Position numbers and translations under genes: made by a program
Notes under the pieces: model-generated
Databases searched by the model: none
Told to the model about the DNA's origin: nothing
What the model saw: only the letters and a program-made list of their open reading frames with translations
Shown: one piece after another, positions 1 to 6,547 of the stretch
How the letters are laid out: every line of letters starts with the position of its first letter
How positions within the stretch are numbered: position 1 is the stretch's first letter
Assembly: GCA_018400215.1 (NCBI GenBank)
Contig: JAGYNF010000067.1
Location: 1-8,092, forward strand
Direction: 5' to 3'
DNA from: Cyanobium sp. M55B138
Lineage (GTDB): Bacteria > Cyanobacteriota > Cyanobacteriia > PCC-6307 > Cyanobiaceae
DNA: 8,092 nucleotides

Positions 1-147
1 GGCCGCCACGTCCACACAGTGCACACCAGCGAGGGCGTAGATGCCAGCCAGATCTTCGATCGAGGCCAGGTCCTGGTTGCTGGCGCCGGCAATCCACTTC
101 ACCCAGCGACCAGCCGCCAGGGCCGCCTCCGCCGGGTCGGGGGTCAT
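1..147 (-). CDS. ldpA: LdpA, light-dependent period protein (N-terminal 49 residues, cut by window edge)
   Basis: The minus strand from the ATG at 147-145 is open to the window edge and encodes 49 residues. They include RWVKWIAGASNQDL (residues 14-27), then IEDLAGIYALAGVHCVDVAA (30-49). I recognise this as the N-terminus of LdpA, a cyanobacterial iron-sulfur protein that senses cellular redox state and feeds light information to the Kai circadian clock; that role is known from Synechococcus elongatus. The cluster-binding cysteines lie downstream and are not in view. The start overlaps the stop of the upstream kinase in an ATGA, and I see no Shine-Dalgarno sequence before it, so translation probably depends on coupling to the kinase. 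The family call rests on recalled family sequence over a short stretch. The main uncertainty is whether the rest of the gene is intact. Confidence 0.8.
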   Translation of the reverse strand, partial: MTPDPAEAALAAGRWVKWIAGASNQDLASIEDLAGIYALAGVHCVDVAA

Positions 148-2495
148 GGCAGATGCCGCTGCCGGATCGCTGGTGCTGGCAGCGCGCGCAAGCGCAGCGT
201 CACGGCAGCTCCCCCCAGGGACGACCGCCCCAAAACCACCGATCCGGCGTGGTTCTCCATCGTGGTGCGCACCACAAACAGACCGATCCCCATACCGCGC
301 TCCTTGGTGGTCTCCAGGGGCAGATCCAGGCGCATCCCGGGGGGAAACCCGGGCCCGTTATCGCCCACCTCCAACTCCACCGCATCGCCATCCCGCCGCA
401 GGCAGAGCACGATGCGCGGTTCGGGCATGGCCAACTCCACCAGGGCCTCGATGGCATTGCGCAGCAGATTGGCAATGGCGATCTGGAGCTGGGCCGCATC
501 GGCGGCCACCCAGTCAGCGTCAAGCAGGCCGTCCCACGTGACGGCGATGCCGGCCTGCTCCAGGCTGCGGCGCAGAAACAGCAGGGCACTCTCCCCGATC
601 GCAGTCAGGCGTATCGGTTGGTGGGGGGTCTGCACATTGCGCAGCAACGCACGCATCTTCTCGGTGGTGGCCTGAAGGGTCTGGGCCTGATCCAGCTGCA
701 TCTGCAGCAGGCTGCGCAGCTCCCGGTCTGGGCCGACCGTGCTCCGCTCGAGGCTGGAGAGCGCCAGCTGGGCGCCCATGATCAAGGCGCTCAGGGGCTG
801 CTGGATCTCATGGGCCATGGCGGCGGCCATCAGGCTGGAGCGCAGCTTGCCCTCCAGCTCCAGGCGCTGCTGACGTCGCAACTGGCGTTCGCGGCGACGG
901 GCCAGGGCCAGATCCAGCTGGGCCCGCTTGCGCTCAGTGATGTCGAGGAAGGTCGCCACCAGAAAGGGCTGCAGGGTCACGGCGCTGCTCAGCACGTCGC
1001 GGCGCGTCCCGGCCGCCGTCGTCACGCGGTACTCCCGCGCTGGCACCCGACCGTCAGCCGCCCTGGCCGCCTCCACATCCCGGCGCCAGCGCTCCTGATA
1101 AAACCGGCGCCGCAGGGGATGGGGATAGGCCCGCAGAAACCAGCTTTCAAGGCCGCCAAGATCGGCGAGGTCGTAGCCAAACGTCTCGGTGAAACAGCGG
1201 TTGAGCGACACCAGGCTGTGCTGGTCATCGGCATCGAAGCGGAACACCCCCACGGGGATGGGCAGGTTCTCGAGCAGACGGCGCAGGTTGGCCTCGCTCT
1301 CCTCACGTTGCTGCTGGGCCAGCACCCGCTCGGTCTGGTCCTGGATCACCCCCTCCCACACGGTGCTGCCGTCGGGCAGGTCCCGGGGCACCGACTCGGC
1401 CAGGATCCAGTGCACCGCGCCGTTCACGATCACGCGGCACTCGCCGCAGAAGGGCAGCTTGTGGGCGAACACGTGGGCGTTCAGGGCCACCCAGGCGTCG
1501 AAGTCGTCGGGGTGCACGCAGGCAAACCCCTTGAGCGGATCGGAGCGGGCCTCCTGGCGATCCAGCCCGCAGATCTCCAGGAAGCGCTCACTCATGAACG
1601 AGAAGCTGGCCAGCTCCTGGTCTGGCCGCTTCACCATCGTGTAGGTGCCCACCGGGATGGCCTCGGTGATCGAGAGGGCCGTCTCGGCAAGGCTGCGGCG
1701 GGCCTGGTCCAGATCCGCCTCCAGGCGGCGCTGGCCGGTCACATCCACCAGGCTGATCAGCACCAGCTCCTCGAGCACGGTGGCGCTCACGAGCACATCC
1801 AGCACGGCACCGTCCTTGGCCCGCAGCCGCAGCTCCATCGACTCCACAGAGCCGGACTGATGGCGGGACCGCTCCAGCGCCTGCGTCCAGGTGGTGAGGG
1901 CCTGCTGCCGCTCACTGGGATCGGGGAACGCCAGCTCAGCCCAGGCGGCCTGGGTGGGCACCTCCTCCGGGCCATAGCCCAGGGTGACCCGGTAGCGCCG
2001 GTTCACAAACAGCAGCCGTGGATCGGGATCGTGGCTGAGGGCAGCGATCGCCACCGGCAGGTCGTGGAGGATGGCGTTCAGCTCCGCCTCCCGCTGAAGC
2101 AGCTCCAGCTGCCGCTCCTTGAGGTCGCTGATGTCCACCATCACCCCCTCCCAGAGGGTGGAGCCATCCGCTGTTCGGGTGGGATTCGACTGAATGCGCA
2201 CCCAGCGCACCTGCCCCCGCACCAACAGCCTCCCCTCCCAGACAAACGGTTCCCCGGAGATCAGGCAGGCGTCTTGGCGCTGGCGCATCGCCGTCCGCTC
2301 CAGGGGATGCACCGCCTGGAAGGCGAGCTCGGCGTCGGCCAGCACGGCCTCCAGCTCAAGATCCAGCAGTGCCAGCCAGCTGCGGCTGGCAACCTCAAAC
2401 ATGGCGCGGCCATCCGGGTGGCGACGCAACACGTAAAAGCCAACCGGGATGTCTTCGGTGAGCTCCTGCGCAGACCCGGAACCCAGCAGCCTCAC
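144..2495 (-). CDS. Soluble multi-PAS sensor histidine kinase, FixL/HPK4-like
   Basis: A 783-residue predicted cytoplasmic sensor kinase with no signal peptide or membrane segment visible. Four PAS-like domains lie at about 12-125, 138-255, 275-388 and 402-522, joined by charged helical linkers. A long Arg/Gln-rich helix (about 523-550) leads to the dimerisation domain, whose H-box is [11 protein letters not shown] with the likely phosphorylated His562. The ATPase domain follows, with N-box [10 protein letters not shown] (Asn680), G1 box DNGPGF (712-717) and G2 box GMGIG (734-738). All catalytic motifs look intact. The HE-x-x-QPL H-box and RNAIEA N-box are typical of the HPK4 group (FixL, DctB). 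I see no clear heme or flavin ligand signature, so the signal is unknown. The GTG start at 2495 overlaps the ndhN stop by 4 nt, and the stop overlaps the ldpA start by 4 nt. No response regulator is in the window, so it appears orphan here. Confidence 0.93.
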   Translation of the reverse strand: MRLLGSGSAQELTEDIPVGFYVLRRHPDGRAMFEVASRSWLALLDLELEAVLADAELAFQAVHPLERTAMRQRQDACLISGEPFVWEGRLLVRGQVRWVRIQSNPTRTADGSTLWEGVMVDISDLKERQLELLQREAELNAILHDLPVAIAALSHDPDPRLLFVNRRYRVTLGYGPEEVPTQAAWAELAFPDPSERQQALTTWTQALERSRHQSGSVESMELRLRAKDGAVLDVLVSATVLEELVLISLVDVTGQRRLEADLDQARRSLAETALSITEAIPVGTYTMVKRPDQELASFSFMSERFLEICGLDRQEARSDPLKGFACVHPDDFDAWVALNAHVFAHKLPFCGECRVIVNGAVHWILAESVPRDLPDGSTVWEGVIQDQTERVLAQQQREESEANLRRLLENLPIPVGVFRFDADDQHSLVSLNRCFTETFGYDLADLGGLESWFLRAYPHPLRRRFYQERWRRDVEAARAADGRVPAREYRVTTAAGTRRDVLSSAVTLQPFLVATFLDITERKRAQLDLALARRRERQLRRQQRLELEGKLRSSLMAAAMAHEIQQPLSALIMGAQLALSSLERSTVGPDRELRSLLQMQLDQAQTLQATTEKMRALLRNVQTPHQPIRLTAIGESALLFLRRSLEQAGIAVTWDGLLDADWVAADAAQLQIAIANLLRNAIEALVELAMPEPRIVLCLRRDGDAVELEVGDNGPGFPPGMRLDLPLETTKERGMGIGLFVVRTTMENHAGSVVLGRSSLGGAAVTLRLRALPAPAIRQRHLP
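891..2462 (-). repeat. Tandem duplication of a two-PAS module inside the kinase (protein level)
   Basis: Residues of about 12-265 and 276-535 of the kinase appear to be two copies of one A-B PAS pair with a near-constant offset of 264-267 residues. A copies share IPVGFY/IPVGTY (16 and 280), VHP (62 and 327), EPF/LPF before a GE or EG, and [18 protein letters not shown] (110 and 375). B copies share an LP start (146 and 411), VNR/LNR (164 and 431), GY (173 and 440), DVL-SA (233 and 500) and DVT/DIT (251 and 518) followed by basic residues and a DL-ARR linker. The match is seen at protein level only; I did not see extended DNA identity, so the duplication would be old. Confidence 0.65.
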
Positions 2496-2947
2496 ACCAG
2501 ATCGGCCAGGGGCTGCCAGCGCAGCTCCCGGGCACCGCCCATCTCCACCACCAGCTTCAAGCGTGGTTCCCGCTGGCTGAGGGCCAGCAGCGAGGCCAGC
2601 TCGGCCGACGACAGCACCTGGCCCTCCAGCAGCCAGAGCACGATCGGGGCGTCCCCCTCGAGCAGCGCACCCAGCTGGGGCATCACCCGATGCACCTCAC
2701 CCACGGCCGCCCCGCGGCCCACGCTCTGGTGGCCGAGGTGGGGAGGACGCACGCCATGCAGCTGCAACAGATAGGCCTCGGGATCCCCCAAGCCCCGCGC
2801 GGAGGTCATCTGGGCCCGATAGCCGCCGGCCCGCAGGCGACGCAGCAGCCGTGTTTCGGCACCACCTTCCAGGGGGGCGAACAGGGCCAGAGCGCCAACC
2901 CGCTCCAACTCCTGGCGGAAACCGCGACCGGAGAGCAGCAGGGGCAT
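2492..2947 (-). CDS. ndhN: NAD(P)H-quinone oxidoreductase subunit N (NdhN)
   Basis: A 151-residue protein recognisable as NdhN, an oxygenic-photosynthesis-specific subunit of the peripheral arm of the NDH-1 complex on the thylakoid membrane. This complex takes electrons from reduced ferredoxin to plastoquinone in respiration, cyclic electron flow and CO2 uptake. Diagnostic stretches are [15 protein letters not shown] (24-38), [20 protein letters not shown] (49-68), [11 protein letters not shown] and [15 protein letters not shown]. The length matches the short picocyanobacterial form, which is about 150 residues. The ATG at 2947 gives the [12 protein letters not shown] N-terminus expected for the family; there is no obvious Shine-Dalgarno sequence before it. 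It is the first gene of the minus-strand unit and is transcribed away from the ribosomal operon. Its stop lies inside a GTGA that starts the kinase. Confidence 0.93.
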   Translation of the reverse strand: MPLLLSGRGFRQELERVGALALFAPLEGGAETRLLRRLRAGGYRAQMTSARGLGDPEAYLLQLHGVRPPHLGHQSVGRGAAVGEVHRVMPQLGALLEGDAPIVLWLLEGQVLSSAELASLLALSQREPRLKLVVEMGGARELRWQPLADLV

Positions 2948-3020
2948 CGCACCGAGGGATGGCTGCGCTGAGTCTGACAGCCGAAGGCCGCAGGGCTCGA
3001 CCCAGGGCTACAGATCAAGG

Positions 3021-3046
3021 TTGGCTCACGGCCCATAGGGTAGATT
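3021..3046 (+). promoter_or_regulatory. Candidate promoter of the ribosomal protein operon
   Basis: A TTGGCT at 3021-3026 and a TAGATT at 3041-3046 (4 of 6 matches to the -10 consensus) lie at the edge of the most A+T-rich stretch of the intergenic region. The spacing is only 14 bp, so the -35 element may be elsewhere or absent; the -10-like box is the better half. A start near 3053 would give a leader of about 335 nt before rplC. On the opposite strand the same segment reads TACCCT (revcomp of 3038-3043), a possible but weak -10 for ndhN, so the two promoters could overlap. The call rests on motif inspection only. Confidence 0.35.
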
Positions 3047-3063
3047 CTTCAACTGTGCATTGA

Positions 3064-3096
3064 ACCTGTGCCCGTCCGCTAGCCGGGCCTCCAGGT
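3064..3096 (+). promoter_or_regulatory. Leader hairpin 1 (two-part stem)
   Basis: ACCTG (3064-3068) can pair with CAGGT (3092-3096), and inside it GCCCG (3070-3074) pairs with CGGGC (3084-3088). A small asymmetric internal bulge separates the two parts, and the loop is 9 nt. It would form close to the 5' end of the rplC leader transcript if the promoter near 3041 is right. No T-run follows. Its function is unknown. Confidence 0.4.
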
Positions 3097-3105
3097 CGCT
3101 GCACC

Positions 3106-3127
3106 AGATCACCAGTGGTGGTGATCT
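3106..3127 (+). promoter_or_regulatory. Leader hairpin 2: perfect 9-bp inverted repeat
   Basis: AGATCACCA (3106-3114) and TGGTGATCT (3119-3127) are exact inverted copies around the 4-nt loop GTGG. This is the strongest inverted repeat I found in the window's non-coding DNA. It could be an RNA hairpin in the rplC leader or a dimeric operator at DNA level. It is followed by CCATGG, not a T-run, so it is not an intrinsic terminator. Confidence 0.5.
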
Positions 3128-3201
3128 CCATGGGCTCCGGGAAACTGCCCGAACGCATCTGTTGATTCAGATCCGGTTCAGGTCAGTCTCAGGCCGACGC
3201 T

Positions 3202-3216
3202 GATCAGTGTCTGATC
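3202..3216 (+). promoter_or_regulatory. Leader hairpin 3 (short)
   Basis: GATCAG (3202-3207) pairs with CTGATC (3211-3216) around a TGT loop. At 6 bp this is short and could be chance, but it lies in the same leader as the stronger inverted repeats. No terminator-like T-run follows. Confidence 0.3.
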
Positions 3217-3325
3217 CGTCCTGCTAGCGCCTTGGCACTCCCGTTCCAAGACCTCATCGGTGGCGCCCTGCGTTGCCGTTGCGACCCCACGGTCGAGCCA
3301 GATCATCAGCACTGCCTCAGTGGCT

Positions 3326-3361
3326 CCGGGTCCATCCCGGTCTCTCCGAAATTCATTCGGA
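3326..3361 (+). promoter_or_regulatory. Two adjacent hairpins just upstream of rplC
   Basis: CCGGG (3326-3330) pairs with CCCGG (3336-3340) over a 5-nt loop. Immediately downstream TCCGAA (3345-3350) pairs with TTCGGA (3356-3361) over a 5-nt loop. Together they end 27 nt before the rplC ATG, where no Shine-Dalgarno sequence is visible, so they may shape the initiation region. Ribosomal protein operons are commonly autoregulated through leader RNA structure (in E. coli the S10 leader answers to L4). Whether this leader does so is an inference. Confidence 0.4.
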
Positions 3362-3388
3362 TGTCCAGCTGGCGCTTACAACCCTCCT

Positions 3389-4036
3389 ATGTCCATCGGC
3401 ATTCTTGGGAAGAAATTGGGCATGTCCCAATTCTTCGACGAAGAGGGCAGATCCATCCCGGTCACCTTGATCGAGGCTGGTCCCTGCCGCATCACCCAGC
3501 TCAAATCCACCAGCACTGACGGCTACAACGCCGTGCAGCTCGGTTTCGGTGAGGTGCGTCCAAAGCTCGTCAACAAGCCGGCCCAGGGTCACCTGGCCAA
3601 ATCCGGCGACGACCCCTTGCGCCACCTCAAGGAATACCGGGTTGCCAGCCTCGATGGCCTCGAGCTGGGAAGTTCTGTGACCGTGTCTGCCTTTGAGCCC
3701 GGCCAGAAGGTCGATGTGAGTGGCGACACCATGGGGCGTGGCTTCGCCGGCCTCCAGAAGCGCCACGGCTTCAGCCGCGGTCCAATGAGCCACGGCTCAA
3801 AGAACCACCGCGAACCCGGTTCGATCGGCGCCGGCACCACGCCGGGTCGGGTGTACCCGGGCAAGCGCATGGCGGGCCGCTATGGCGGCAAGCAGATCAC
3901 CACCCGCGGTCTCGTGATCCTCAAGGTGGATCACGAGCACAACCTGCTGGTGGTGAAGGGTTCGGTGCCCGGCAAGCCCGGCGCCCTGCTCAACATCCGT
4001 CCGGCCAACCGGGTGGGCGCCAAGCCCAGCCATTGA
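3389..4036 (+). CDS. rplC: 50S ribosomal protein L3
   Basis: A 215-residue L3, one of the proteins that start assembly of the large subunit by binding 23S rRNA near its 3' end. The N-terminus [16 protein letters not shown] is the family's typical start. The central extension that reaches toward the peptidyl-transferase centre is seen at about 116-170 ([13 protein letters not shown], then [20 protein letters not shown], then AGRYGGKQ). Where E. coli has the PrmB-methylated glutamine in SIGQNQTPG, this protein has SIGAGTTPG with threonine, so that modification is not expected. I chose ATG 3389 over an in-frame ATG at 3260 because homologues begin at MSIGILG. It has no Shine-Dalgarno sequence; a pyrimidine run CCCTCCT abuts the ATG. 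It is the first gene of the operon and is followed by rplD after 14 nt. Confidence 0.97.
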   Translation: MSIGILGKKLGMSQFFDEEGRSIPVTLIEAGPCRITQLKSTSTDGYNAVQLGFGEVRPKLVNKPAQGHLAKSGDDPLRHLKEYRVASLDGLELGSSVTVSAFEPGQKVDVSGDTMGRGFAGLQKRHGFSRGPMSHGSKNHREPGSIGAGTTPGRVYPGKRMAGRYGGKQITTRGLVILKVDHEHNLLVVKGSVPGKPGALLNIRPANRVGAKPSH

Positions 4037-4043
4037 GGAGGAG
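4035..4043 (+). promoter_or_regulatory. Strong Shine-Dalgarno for rplD
   Basis: GAGGAGGAG overlaps the rplC TGA stop (4034-4036) and ends 7 nt before ATG 4051. This fixes the rplD start there rather than at the in-frame TTG at 4033, which lies before the site. Confidence 0.9.
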
Positions 4044-4050
4044 TACAACG

Positions 4051-4686
4051 ATGGCTAACTGTGACATTCGCGACTGGCAGGGGAAGCAGGCCGGCAAGGC
4101 CAGCCTCGACCTGAAGGTCGCCAAAAAAGGCTCCGCCAATGATCTGGTGCATCGCGCCGTGGTGAGACAGCTGGCCAACGCCCGCCAGGGCACCGCCAGC
4201 ACCCTCACCCGGGCCGAAGTGGCCGGTGGTGGCCGCAAGCCCTACAAGCAAAAGGGCACCGGCCGGGCCCGTCAGGGTTCAATCCGCACACCACTGCGCC
4301 CCGGCGGCGGTGTGATCTTCGGCCCCAAGCCCCGCAGCTACAGCCTGGCGATGAACCGCAAGGAGCGGCGCCTGGCCCTGCGCACGGCGTTGATGAGCCG
4401 GGTTGATGACCTGATTGTGGTGAAGGGCTTCGGCGCCGATCTCGATGCCCCCAAAACCAAGGAGATCATCGCCGGCCTTGGTCGCCTTGGTGTGGCACCA
4501 GGCAGCAAGGTGCTGGTGGTGCTGGACAGCCCCAGCGAGGTGGTGCGCAAATCGGTGCGCAACCTCGAGAAGGTGAAGCTGATCGCCGCTGATCAGCTCA
4601 ACGTGTTCGACCTGCTCCACGCCAACACGTTGGTGGTGGGCGAGGCGGCACTCGCAAAGATTCAGGAGGTCTACGGCGATGGCTGA
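4051..4686 (+). CDS. rplD: 50S ribosomal protein L4
   Basis: A 211-residue L4 starting [10 protein letters not shown], an early 23S rRNA binder whose extended loop lines the nascent-peptide exit tunnel. That loop is plain at about 58-105 ([20 protein letters not shown], then [19 protein letters not shown]), rich in Gly, Arg and Lys. The globular part follows, including the ALRTALMSR helix (109-117) and the C-terminal [14 protein letters not shown] segment. In E. coli L4 also represses its own operon, which makes it the first candidate partner for the structured leader upstream of rplC; that link is inference here. ATG 4051 is set by the GAGGAGGAG 7 nt before it. The last 8 nt overlap rplW. 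Confidence 0.97.
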   Translation: MANCDIRDWQGKQAGKASLDLKVAKKGSANDLVHRAVVRQLANARQGTASTLTRAEVAGGGRKPYKQKGTGRARQGSIRTPLRPGGGVIFGPKPRSYSLAMNRKERRLALRTALMSRVDDLIVVKGFGADLDAPKTKEIIAGLGRLGVAPGSKVLVVLDSPSEVVRKSVRNLEKVKLIAADQLNVFDLLHANTLVVGEAALAKIQEVYGDG

Positions 4687-4981
4687 ACGTTTTGCAGGGC
4701 GTCTCGCGGATGTCATCCGCCGGCCGCTGATCACCGAGAAGGCCACCCGTGCCCTCGAGATCAACCAGTACACCTTTGAGGTGGACCATCGCGCTGCCAA
4801 GCCCGACATCAAGGCGGCAGTCGAAGAGCTCTTCGATGTGAAGGTGGTGGGCGTCAGCACCATGAATCCCCCCCGCCGCTCCCGCCGCGTCGGCCGCTTC
4901 GCCGGCAAGCGCGCCCAGGTCAAAAAAGCCGTGGTGCGGCTGGCCGAGGGCAACGCGATCCAGCTGTTCCCTGAGTCCTGA
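4679..4981 (+). CDS. rplW: 50S ribosomal protein L23
   Basis: A 100-residue L23, which sits at the exit of the polypeptide tunnel and is the docking point for trigger factor and signal recognition particle in bacteria. The N-terminal [20 protein letters not shown] stretch (12-31), the [20 protein letters not shown] core and the basic loop [20 protein letters not shown] (63-82) are typical, and the length is normal. The start overlaps the end of rplD by 8 nt. An AGGAGGT at 4664-4670, inside the rplD coding region, lies 8 nt before the ATG. Translation is therefore likely coupled to L4. Confidence 0.97.
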   Translation: MAERFAGRLADVIRRPLITEKATRALEINQYTFEVDHRAAKPDIKAAVEELFDVKVVGVSTMNPPRRSRRVGRFAGKRAQVKKAVVRLAEGNAIQLFPES

Positions 4982-4996
4982 GGGATCTGAAAACCC

Positions 4997-5860
4997 ATGG
5001 CAATCCGTAACTACCGCCCCATCACCCCCGGCACCCGTACCCGTGTCGCCAGCAACTTCGCCGAAGTCACTGGTCGCGCACGGGAACGGGGCCTGGTGGT
5101 GGCCAAGCACCGCCGCAAGGGCCGCAACAACCGCGGTGTGATCACCTGCCGCCACCGCGGCGGTGGCCACAAGCGCCTCTATCGCATCGTCGATTTCCGC
5201 CGGGATAAGCACGGCGTGGTGGCCAAGGTGGCCGCCATCCACTACGACCCCCATCGCAACGCCCGCCTGGCCCTGCTCTTCTACGCCGATGGCGAGAAGC
5301 GCTACATCCTGGCTCCGGCGGGCATCGAGTTGGGCCAGCAAGTGGTCTCCGGCCCCGATTCCCCGATCGAGCACGGCAACGCCCTGCCCCTCTCCGCCAT
5401 CCCGCTCGGCTCCAGCGTCCACAACGTGGAGCTCTATGCCGGCCGCGGTGGCCAGATGGTGCGCACGGCGGGCGCCAGTGCCCAGGTGATGGCCAAGGAG
5501 GGCGACTACGTGGCCCTCAAGCTGCCCTCCACCGAGGTGCGCCTGGTGCGCCGTGAGTGCTACGCCACCCTCGGCGAAGTGGGCAACTCCGAGGTGCGCA
5601 ACACCAGCTTGGGCAAGGCCGGCCGCAAGCGCTGGCTGGGGCGTCGGCCCGAGGTGCGCGGCTCGGTGATGAACCCCTGCGACCACCCCCATGGTGGTGG
5701 CGAGGGGCGCGCCCCGATCGGTCGCTCCGGTCCGGTCACCCCCTGGGGCAAGCCGGCCCTGGGCCTCAAAACCCGCAAGCGGAACAAGCCGAGCAACCGG
5801 TTTGTGCTCCGGAAACGTCGCCGCACCTCCAAGCGGAGCCGTGGCGGACGCGATTCCTGA
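4997..5860 (+). CDS. rplB: 50S ribosomal protein L2
   Basis: A 287-residue L2, a highly conserved protein bound close to the peptidyl-transferase centre and needed for subunit joining. The N-terminus [14 protein letters not shown] and the RNA-binding core [20 protein letters not shown] (41-60) are typical. The C-terminal motif [14 protein letters not shown] carries the conserved histidine pair at 230 and 232, the region implicated in activity in E. coli. The tail is strongly basic. There is only a weak AGGGA (4981-4985) 11 nt before the ATG, after a 15-nt gap from rplW. Length and motifs are intact. The stop is the TGA of a TGATG that also opens a 9-codon mini-ORF. Confidence 0.97.
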   Translation: MAIRNYRPITPGTRTRVASNFAEVTGRARERGLVVAKHRRKGRNNRGVITCRHRGGGHKRLYRIVDFRRDKHGVVAKVAAIHYDPHRNARLALLFYADGEKRYILAPAGIELGQQVVSGPDSPIEHGNALPLSAIPLGSSVHNVELYAGRGGQMVRTAGASAQVMAKEGDYVALKLPSTEVRLVRRECYATLGEVGNSEVRNTSLGKAGRKRWLGRRPEVRGSVMNPCDHPHGGGEGRAPIGRSGPVTPWGKPALGLKTRKRNKPSNRFVLRKRRRTSKRSRGGRDS

Positions 5861-5889
5861 TGAACCACACCGCTCTGCTCGCCGCTTAA
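5860..5889 (+). other. Mini-ORF (9 codons) bridging rplB and rpsS
   Basis: An ATG sharing its A with the rplB stop (TGATG) opens MNHTALLAA and ends at TAA 5887-5889, only 6 nt before the rpsS ATG. It could pass reinitiating ribosomes from rplB to the SD-less rpsS start. The peptide itself resembles nothing known, and the ORF may be chance. Confidence 0.25.
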
Positions 5890-5895
5890 ACCGCT

Positions 5896-6171
5896 ATGGG
5901 ACGCTCACTCAAAAAAGGCCCGTTCGTTGCCGACAGCCTGCTCCGCAAGGTTGAAAAGCAGAACGCTGCTGACGACAAAACCGTGATCAAGACCTGGTCA
6001 CGGGCCTCCACCATCCTGCCGATGATGATTGGCCACACGATTGCCGTTCACAACGGCAAATCCCATGTGCCCGTCTACGTCACCGAACAGATGGTGGGCC
6101 ACAAACTGGGGGAATTCGCCCCCACCCGCACCTTCCGGGGCCACATCAAGGACAAGAAAGGAGGCCGCTGA
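5896..6171 (+). CDS. rpsS: 30S ribosomal protein S19
   Basis: A 91-residue S19, a head protein of the small subunit that pairs with S13 and contacts the A-site region of 16S rRNA. The whole protein follows the family: [19 protein letters not shown] at the start, [20 protein letters not shown] in the middle, then the [20 protein letters not shown] and EFAPTRTF segments and a basic GHIKDKK tail. No purine-rich Shine-Dalgarno sequence lies in the 35-nt gap after rplB, so initiation may depend on reinitiation after rplB or after the 9-codon mini-ORF in that gap. An AAAGGAGG near its own 3' end serves the next gene. Confidence 0.97.
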   Translation: MGRSLKKGPFVADSLLRKVEKQNAADDKTVIKTWSRASTILPMMIGHTIAVHNGKSHVPVYVTEQMVGHKLGEFAPTRTFRGHIKDKKGGR

Positions 6172-6174
6172 TCT

Positions 6175-6528
6175 ATGGCAAACACTGCTCCCGACCAGGC
6201 CCAAGCCCACGGTCGTTTCATCCGCGGTTCCGCCTCCAAGGTGCGCCGTGTTCTCGATCAGATCCGTGGCCGCAGCTATCGCGAGGCCCTGATCCTGCTC
6301 GAATTCATGCCCTACCGCTCCACCGGCCCCATCACCAAGGTGCTGCGCAGCGCGGTGGCCAACGCCGAACACAACATGGGCCTGGATCCCGGCAGCCTGG
6401 TGATCACCCAGGCCAGCGCTGACATGGGGCCATCCCTGAAGCGCTTCCGCCCCCGCGCCCAAGGTCGCGCCTACGCGATCAAAAAACAGACCTGCCACAT
6501 CAGCATCGCTGTGGCTCCTTCCACCTGA
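6175..6528 (+). CDS. rplV: 50S ribosomal protein L22
   Basis: A 117-residue L22, which binds several 23S rRNA domains and extends a hairpin into the exit tunnel, where macrolide-resistance changes map in other bacteria. Recognisable parts are [20 protein letters not shown] (17-36), the conserved [11 protein letters not shown] helix and the tunnel hairpin with [20 protein letters not shown] followed by [10 protein letters not shown]. The hairpin shows no deletion or insertion. The first 10 or so residues are variable, as usual in cyanobacteria. A strong AAAGGAGG (6157-6164) inside the rpsS end, 10 nt before the ATG, sets the start. Only 3 nt separate it from rpsS. Confidence 0.97.
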   Translation: MANTAPDQAQAHGRFIRGSASKVRRVLDQIRGRSYREALILLEFMPYRSTGPITKVLRSAVANAEHNMGLDPGSLVITQASADMGPSLKRFRPRAQGRAYAIKKQTCHISIAVAPST

Positions 6529-6547
6529 CCCCCGAGGACACCGCCCG

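Larger units (their letters stand above)
2948..3388. other. Divergent intergenic region and long rplC leader, no convincing gene
   Basis: These 441 bp separate the divergent ndhN and rplC starts. I find no recognisable protein, tRNA or known small-RNA family in it. It must hold the promoters of both transcription units. It also contains several inverted repeats (3064-3096, 3106-3127, 3202-3216, 3326-3340, 3345-3361), none followed by a T-run, so none reads as an intrinsic terminator. An in-frame extension of rplC to an ATG at 3260 exists, but its 43 extra residues resemble no ribosomal protein. Confidence 0.75.

Noticed and set aside
153..2774. An 873-codon open frame on the plus strand opposite the kinase and ndhN
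   Set aside because: It lies antisense to genes with clear domain motifs, has low-complexity His/Gln/Gly-rich sequence with no family resemblance, and is expected from codon bias in high-GC DNA.
3064..3361. Leader hairpins as intrinsic terminators or attenuators
   Set aside because: None of the stems is followed by a run of T on the plus strand, so a classic terminator call is not supported.
3260..3388. N-terminal extension of rplC from an in-frame ATG at 3260
   Set aside because: The 43 added residues match no L3 feature, and the family start [11 protein letters not shown] begins at 3389.
3381..3388. CCCTCCT next to the rplC ATG as an unusual functional signal
   Set aside because: It matches the anti-SD itself, not its complement, so it cannot recruit 16S rRNA that way. 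A short pyrimidine run in this DNA can be chance.
4598..5692. A 364-codon open frame on the minus strand opposite rplW and rplB
   Set aside because: It is antisense to two unmistakable ribosomal protein genes, and its Ala/Gly/His-rich sequence shows no motif.
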